Source: Verrucomicrobiota bacterium | GTDB taxonomy: Bacteria; Verrucomicrobiota; Verrucomicrobiia; Chthoniobacterales; SZAS-18 | Length of the DNA stretch: 56,812 nt | Assembly (NCBI GenBank): GCA_018240025.1 | Contig: JAFEGM010000061.1 | Location: 1-56,812, forward strand | Direction of reading: 5' to 3' | Shown: in pieces, positions 54,570 through 56,812 of the stretch | How positions within the stretch are numbered: the stretch's first letter is position 1 | How the letters are laid out: the number at the start of each line of letters is the position of its first letter | Notes under the pieces: model-generated | The model's database searches: none | Told to the model about the DNA's origin: nothing | What the model saw: the letters and a program-made list of their open reading frames with translations, nothing else | Translations under genes and position numbers: made by a program

Positions 54570-54597
54570 CGAGTTTCGAATTTCGAGCTTCGGGTTT
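54570..54597. repeat. TTCGA-type short repeat between rpsJ and the lipoprotein gene
   Basis: TTCGAGTTTCGAATTTCGAG and CTTCGGGTTTCCG. Same family as 28366-28541 and 54938-54964. Confidence 0.65.
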
Positions 54598-54612
54598 CCG
54601 AGCGCAGCGAGG

Positions 54613-54924
54613 TCAGATCTTGATCTGAATGTCCACGCCGGCCGGGAGGTTGAGCTTGCGCAGCTCGTCCACCGTCTTGGCGGTCGGCTCGATGATGTCG
54701 AGCAGTCGCTTGTGAGTGCGGATTTCGAACTGCTCCATGGACTTCTTATCGACGTGCGGGGAGCGGTTGACCGTGTAGCGCTCGATCCGCGTGGGGAGCG
54801 GAATGGGGCCGGCGACGCGGGCGCCCGTGCGCTTGGCGGTCTCGACGATCTCCAGGCTCGACTGATCGAGCATGCGGTGGTCGAAGCCCTTGAGGCGGAT
54901 GCGGATTCTCTGTCCAGTGGTCAT
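54613..54924 (-). CDS. rpsJ: 30S ribosomal protein uS10
   Basis: 103 aa. Classical uS10: [60 protein letters not shown] and [20 protein letters not shown]. It also acts as transcription antitermination factor NusE. It is 49 bases after fusA on the same strand, the usual str-S10 junction, but tufA is not between them. Confidence 0.96.
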   Translation of the reverse strand: MTTGQRIRIRLKGFDHRMLDQSSLEIVETAKRTGARVAGPIPLPTRIERYTVNRSPHVDKKSMEQFEIRTHKRLLDIIEPTAKTVDELRKLNLPAGVDIQIKI

Positions 54925-54937
54925 GGGGGACGGTTTC

Positions 54938-54964
54938 TAAGATTCGAGTTTCGAGGTTTCGAAC
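54938..54964. repeat. TTCGAG-type short repeat between fusA and rpsJ
   Basis: TAAGATTCGAGTTTCGAGGT then TTCGAAC, overlapping the space between the two genes; same family as 54570-54597. Confidence 0.6.
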
Positions 54965-54973
54965 GAGCGGGCG

Positions 54974-56812
54974 TTACTTGCCCTTCTGGTCCAGCACGGC
55001 GGCCAGGACCTGCGAAGGCACCTGCTCGAAGTGCGAGGGCTCCATCGAGTAGCTGGAACGGCCCTTCGAGAGCGAGCGGATGGCGGTGGCGTAACCGAAC
55101 ATTTCGGCCAGCGGCACATCGGCATTGATGACGGCCAGATTGCCCTTCATCTCGATGCCCTTGATCAGGCCGCGGCGGCGGTTGAGGTCGCCCATGATGT
55201 CGCCCTGATACTCCTCAGGCGTGGTGTTCTCGACCTTCATGATCGGCTCGAGGAGGATCGAGCCACCCTTCTGCATGGCGTCCTTCATCGCGAAAATGGC
55301 CGCCATCTTGAAGGCCAGTTCGTTCGAGTCGACGTCGTGGTAGCTGCCGAAGACGATATCGACCTCCATGTCGATGACCTGCGAGCCGTTGATGACACCG
55401 GTGAGGAAGGCCTCTTCGATGCCCTTCTTGACCGCGGGAATGTACTCCTTCGGGATGACGCCGCCGACGATCTTGTTCTCGACGATGCAGCCCTTGCCGC
55501 GCTCGGCCGGACGGACGTCGACTTCGACGTGGCCATACTGACCGCGACCGCCCGACTGCTTGATGAGCTTGCCGACGCCGTGAGCGGCCTTCGTGATGGT
55601 CTCGCGGTAGGCGATCTGCGGTTTGCCCGCATTGGCCTCGACCTTGAACTCACGCATCATGCGGTCGCGGATGATTTCCAGGTGGAGCTCACCCATGCCT
55701 GCGATGATCGTCTGGCCGGTCTCCTCGTTCGTGAAGACACGGAAGGTCGGATCCTCTTCGGCCAGGCGCTGGAGCGCGGTGGCCATCTTTTCCTGATCGA
55801 TCTTCGTCTTCGGCTCGACCGCCATCGAGATGACCGGGTCGGGGAAGGACGGCGGCTCGAGCATGATGCCGTGATCCTCGTCGCAGAGCGTGTCACCGGT
55901 GGTGATGTTGCGGATGCCGACGATGGCCGCGATGTCGCCCGAGTAGCAGGTCTCGATGTCCTCGCGCTTGTCGGCCTGAATCTGGATCAGGCGGCTGATG
56001 CGATCGCGCTTGTTGGTGCGCGGGTTGTAGACGGTGTCGCCCTTGGACAGCTTGCCCGAGTAGACGCGGAAGAAGACGAGCTTGCCGACGAACGGATCGC
56101 TCCAGAGCTTGAAGGCCAGCGAACAGAAGTTGCCGTTGTCGTCCGCCGGAGCGTCGATCTTCTGCTCGTGGTTGTCGGGGTCGATGCCCTGCGCCGGCGG
56201 AATGTCGAGCGGGCTCGGGAGGTAGTCGATGACCGCATCGACCAGATACTGCACGCCCTTGTTCTTGAAGGCGGAGCCGCCCACGACCGGGACGAACTTG
56301 TTGGCGATGGTCTGGCGGCGGATGCCCGCCTTGAGCACGTCCGGGGTCACCGGTTTGTCCTCGAGGACGAGTTCGGCGATCGCGTCGTCGATGTTGGAAA
56401 TCTGTTCGACCAGATCGTTGTAGGCCGCGTCGACCGCGTCCTTGTGCTCGGCCGGGATCTCGGTGACCTCATACTTCGAGCCGAAGCTGGCGTCGTCGGC
56501 GTAGATGATCGCCTTCTTGTTCACCACGTCGAGCTGACCGGTGAGGTAGTCCTCCTTGCCCAGCGGGATGAGCACGGGCCACGCGTTCGCGTTGAGCTTC
56601 GTGCGCATGTCGTTGATCGCGTTCTCGAAGTTCGCACCCGTGCGATCCATCTTGTTCACGAACGCGATGCGCGGAACGCGGTACTTGGTCGCTTGGCGCC
56701 AAACCGTCTCCGACTGCGGCTGCACGCCCGCCACGCCGCAGAACACGGCGATGGCGCCGTCGAGCACGCGGAGCGAGCGCTCCACCTCGGCCGTGAAGTC
56801 CACGTGGCCGGG
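54974..56812 (-). CDS. fusA: Elongation factor G, 5' part beyond the window
   Basis: The last 613 codons are present; the start lies outside. The window begins in the G2 motif region at PGHVDFTAEVERSLRVLDGA, then NKMDRTGANF (G4). Domain II, III, IV (YRETITKAAHGVGKLIKQSG, GRGQYGHVEVDVRPAERGKG, GGVIPKEYIPAVKKGIEEAF) and V (EPIMKVENTTPEEYQGDIMG, MFGYATAIRSLSKGRSSYSM) are all intact, ending AVLDQKGK. Translocation GTPase. It is first seen here of the str/S10 run fusA-rpsJ-(lipoprotein)-rplC-rplD-rplW. Confidence 0.97.
   Translation of the reverse strand, partial: PGHVDFTAEVERSLRVLDGAIAVFCGVAGVQPQSETVWRQATKYRVPRIAFVNKMDRTGANFENAINDMRTKLNANAWPVLIPLGKEDYLTGQLDVVNKKAIIYADDASFGSKYEVTEIPAEHKDAVDAAYNDLVEQISNIDDAIAELVLEDKPVTPDVLKAGIRRQTIANKFVPVVGGSAFKNKGVQYLVDAVIDYLPSPLDIPPAQGIDPDNHEQKIDAPADDNGNFCSLAFKLWSDPFVGKLVFFRVYSGKLSKGDTVYNPRTNKRDRISRLIQIQADKREDIETCYSGDIAAIVGIRNITTGDTLCDEDHGIMLEPPSFPDPVISMAVEPKTKIDQEKMATALQRLAEEDPTFRVFTNEETGQTIIAGMGELHLEIIRDRMMREFKVEANAGKPQIAYRETITKAAHGVGKLIKQSGGRGQYGHVEVDVRPAERGKGCIVENKIVGGVIPKEYIPAVKKGIEEAFLTGVINGSQVIDMEVDIVFGSYHDVDSNELAFKMAAIFAMKDAMQKGGSILLEPIMKVENTTPEEYQGDIMGDLNRRRGLIKGIEMKGNLAVINADVPLAEMFGYATAIRSLSKGRSSYSMEPSHFEQVPSQVLAAVLDQKGK

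Overview
The window is 56.8 kb of high-GC bacterial chromosome with short intergenic gaps and many four-base ATGA overlaps between consecutive genes. The best guess is a member of the Verrucomicrobiota, perhaps Opitutae-like. That guess rests on a three-subunit cytochrome b558 succinate dehydrogenase/fumarate reductase, DUF5069 and DUF3300 proteins, a cysD-cysNC pair, and several families of short dispersed tandem repeats between genes. No rRNA operon, prophage, plasmid gene or CRISPR array was seen.

Layout. 0-5 kb: a REP-associated transposase between REP repeats, two M23 peptidase paralogs (the second lacks the HxH motif), tRNA-Arg(TCT), a DUF3053 lipoprotein and an L,D-transpeptidase. 5-9 kb: an exported protein, a receiver/metallo-beta-lactamase fusion overlapping its histidine kinase, and a Rab/Ras-like small GTPase. 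9-17.4 kb: metabolic genes (pdxH, fumarylacetoacetase, queD-like, an SDR, a VOC protein, a DUF3300 protein, cysD, cysNC). 17.4-27 kb: a signalling island of two simple kinases, two hybrid kinases and two response regulators. 27-28.5 kb: rpmH (unusually long), rnpA and yidD. 28.5-32 kb: the sdhB-sdhA-sdhC operon. 32-36 kb: a trypsin-like exported protein, argD, an aldo/keto reductase and an HNH endonuclease. 36.4-40.2 kb: a minus-strand array of 27 tRNA genes. 40.4-40.9 kb: two small transcription units, each with its own promoter and terminator. 41-47.9 kb: a metallophosphoesterase and a CreBCD-like cluster. 48-52.5 kb: an EreA/ChaN-like exported protein, a DUF5069-reductase fusion with a divergent LysR gene, a VOC protein and an AraC regulator. 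52.6 kb to the end: rplW, rplD, rplC, a small lipoprotein, rpsJ and the 3' part of fusA, all on the minus strand.

The standout is the tRNA array. By hand folding it holds at least one tRNA for each of the 20 amino acids. In 23 of the 27 the T-loop has G at position 55, usually as N-G-C, instead of the near-universal T-T-C. Most of these also lack the G18G19 pair in the D-loop, and four have C instead of U33 before the anticodon. Acceptor stems and several charging determinants are kept, for example G3:U70 in tRNA-Ala and U73 in tRNA-Cys. The separate tRNA-Arg(TCT) at 2.7 kb and four array members (two Gln, Asn, Met) are canonical, so the change is not genome-wide. The array is interrupted by large palindromes and ends directly upstream of the HNH endonuclease gene on the same strand. 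It looks like a second, structurally altered tRNA set of unknown role. tRNA structures, promoters and terminators were read by eye and need covariance-model and RNA evidence.
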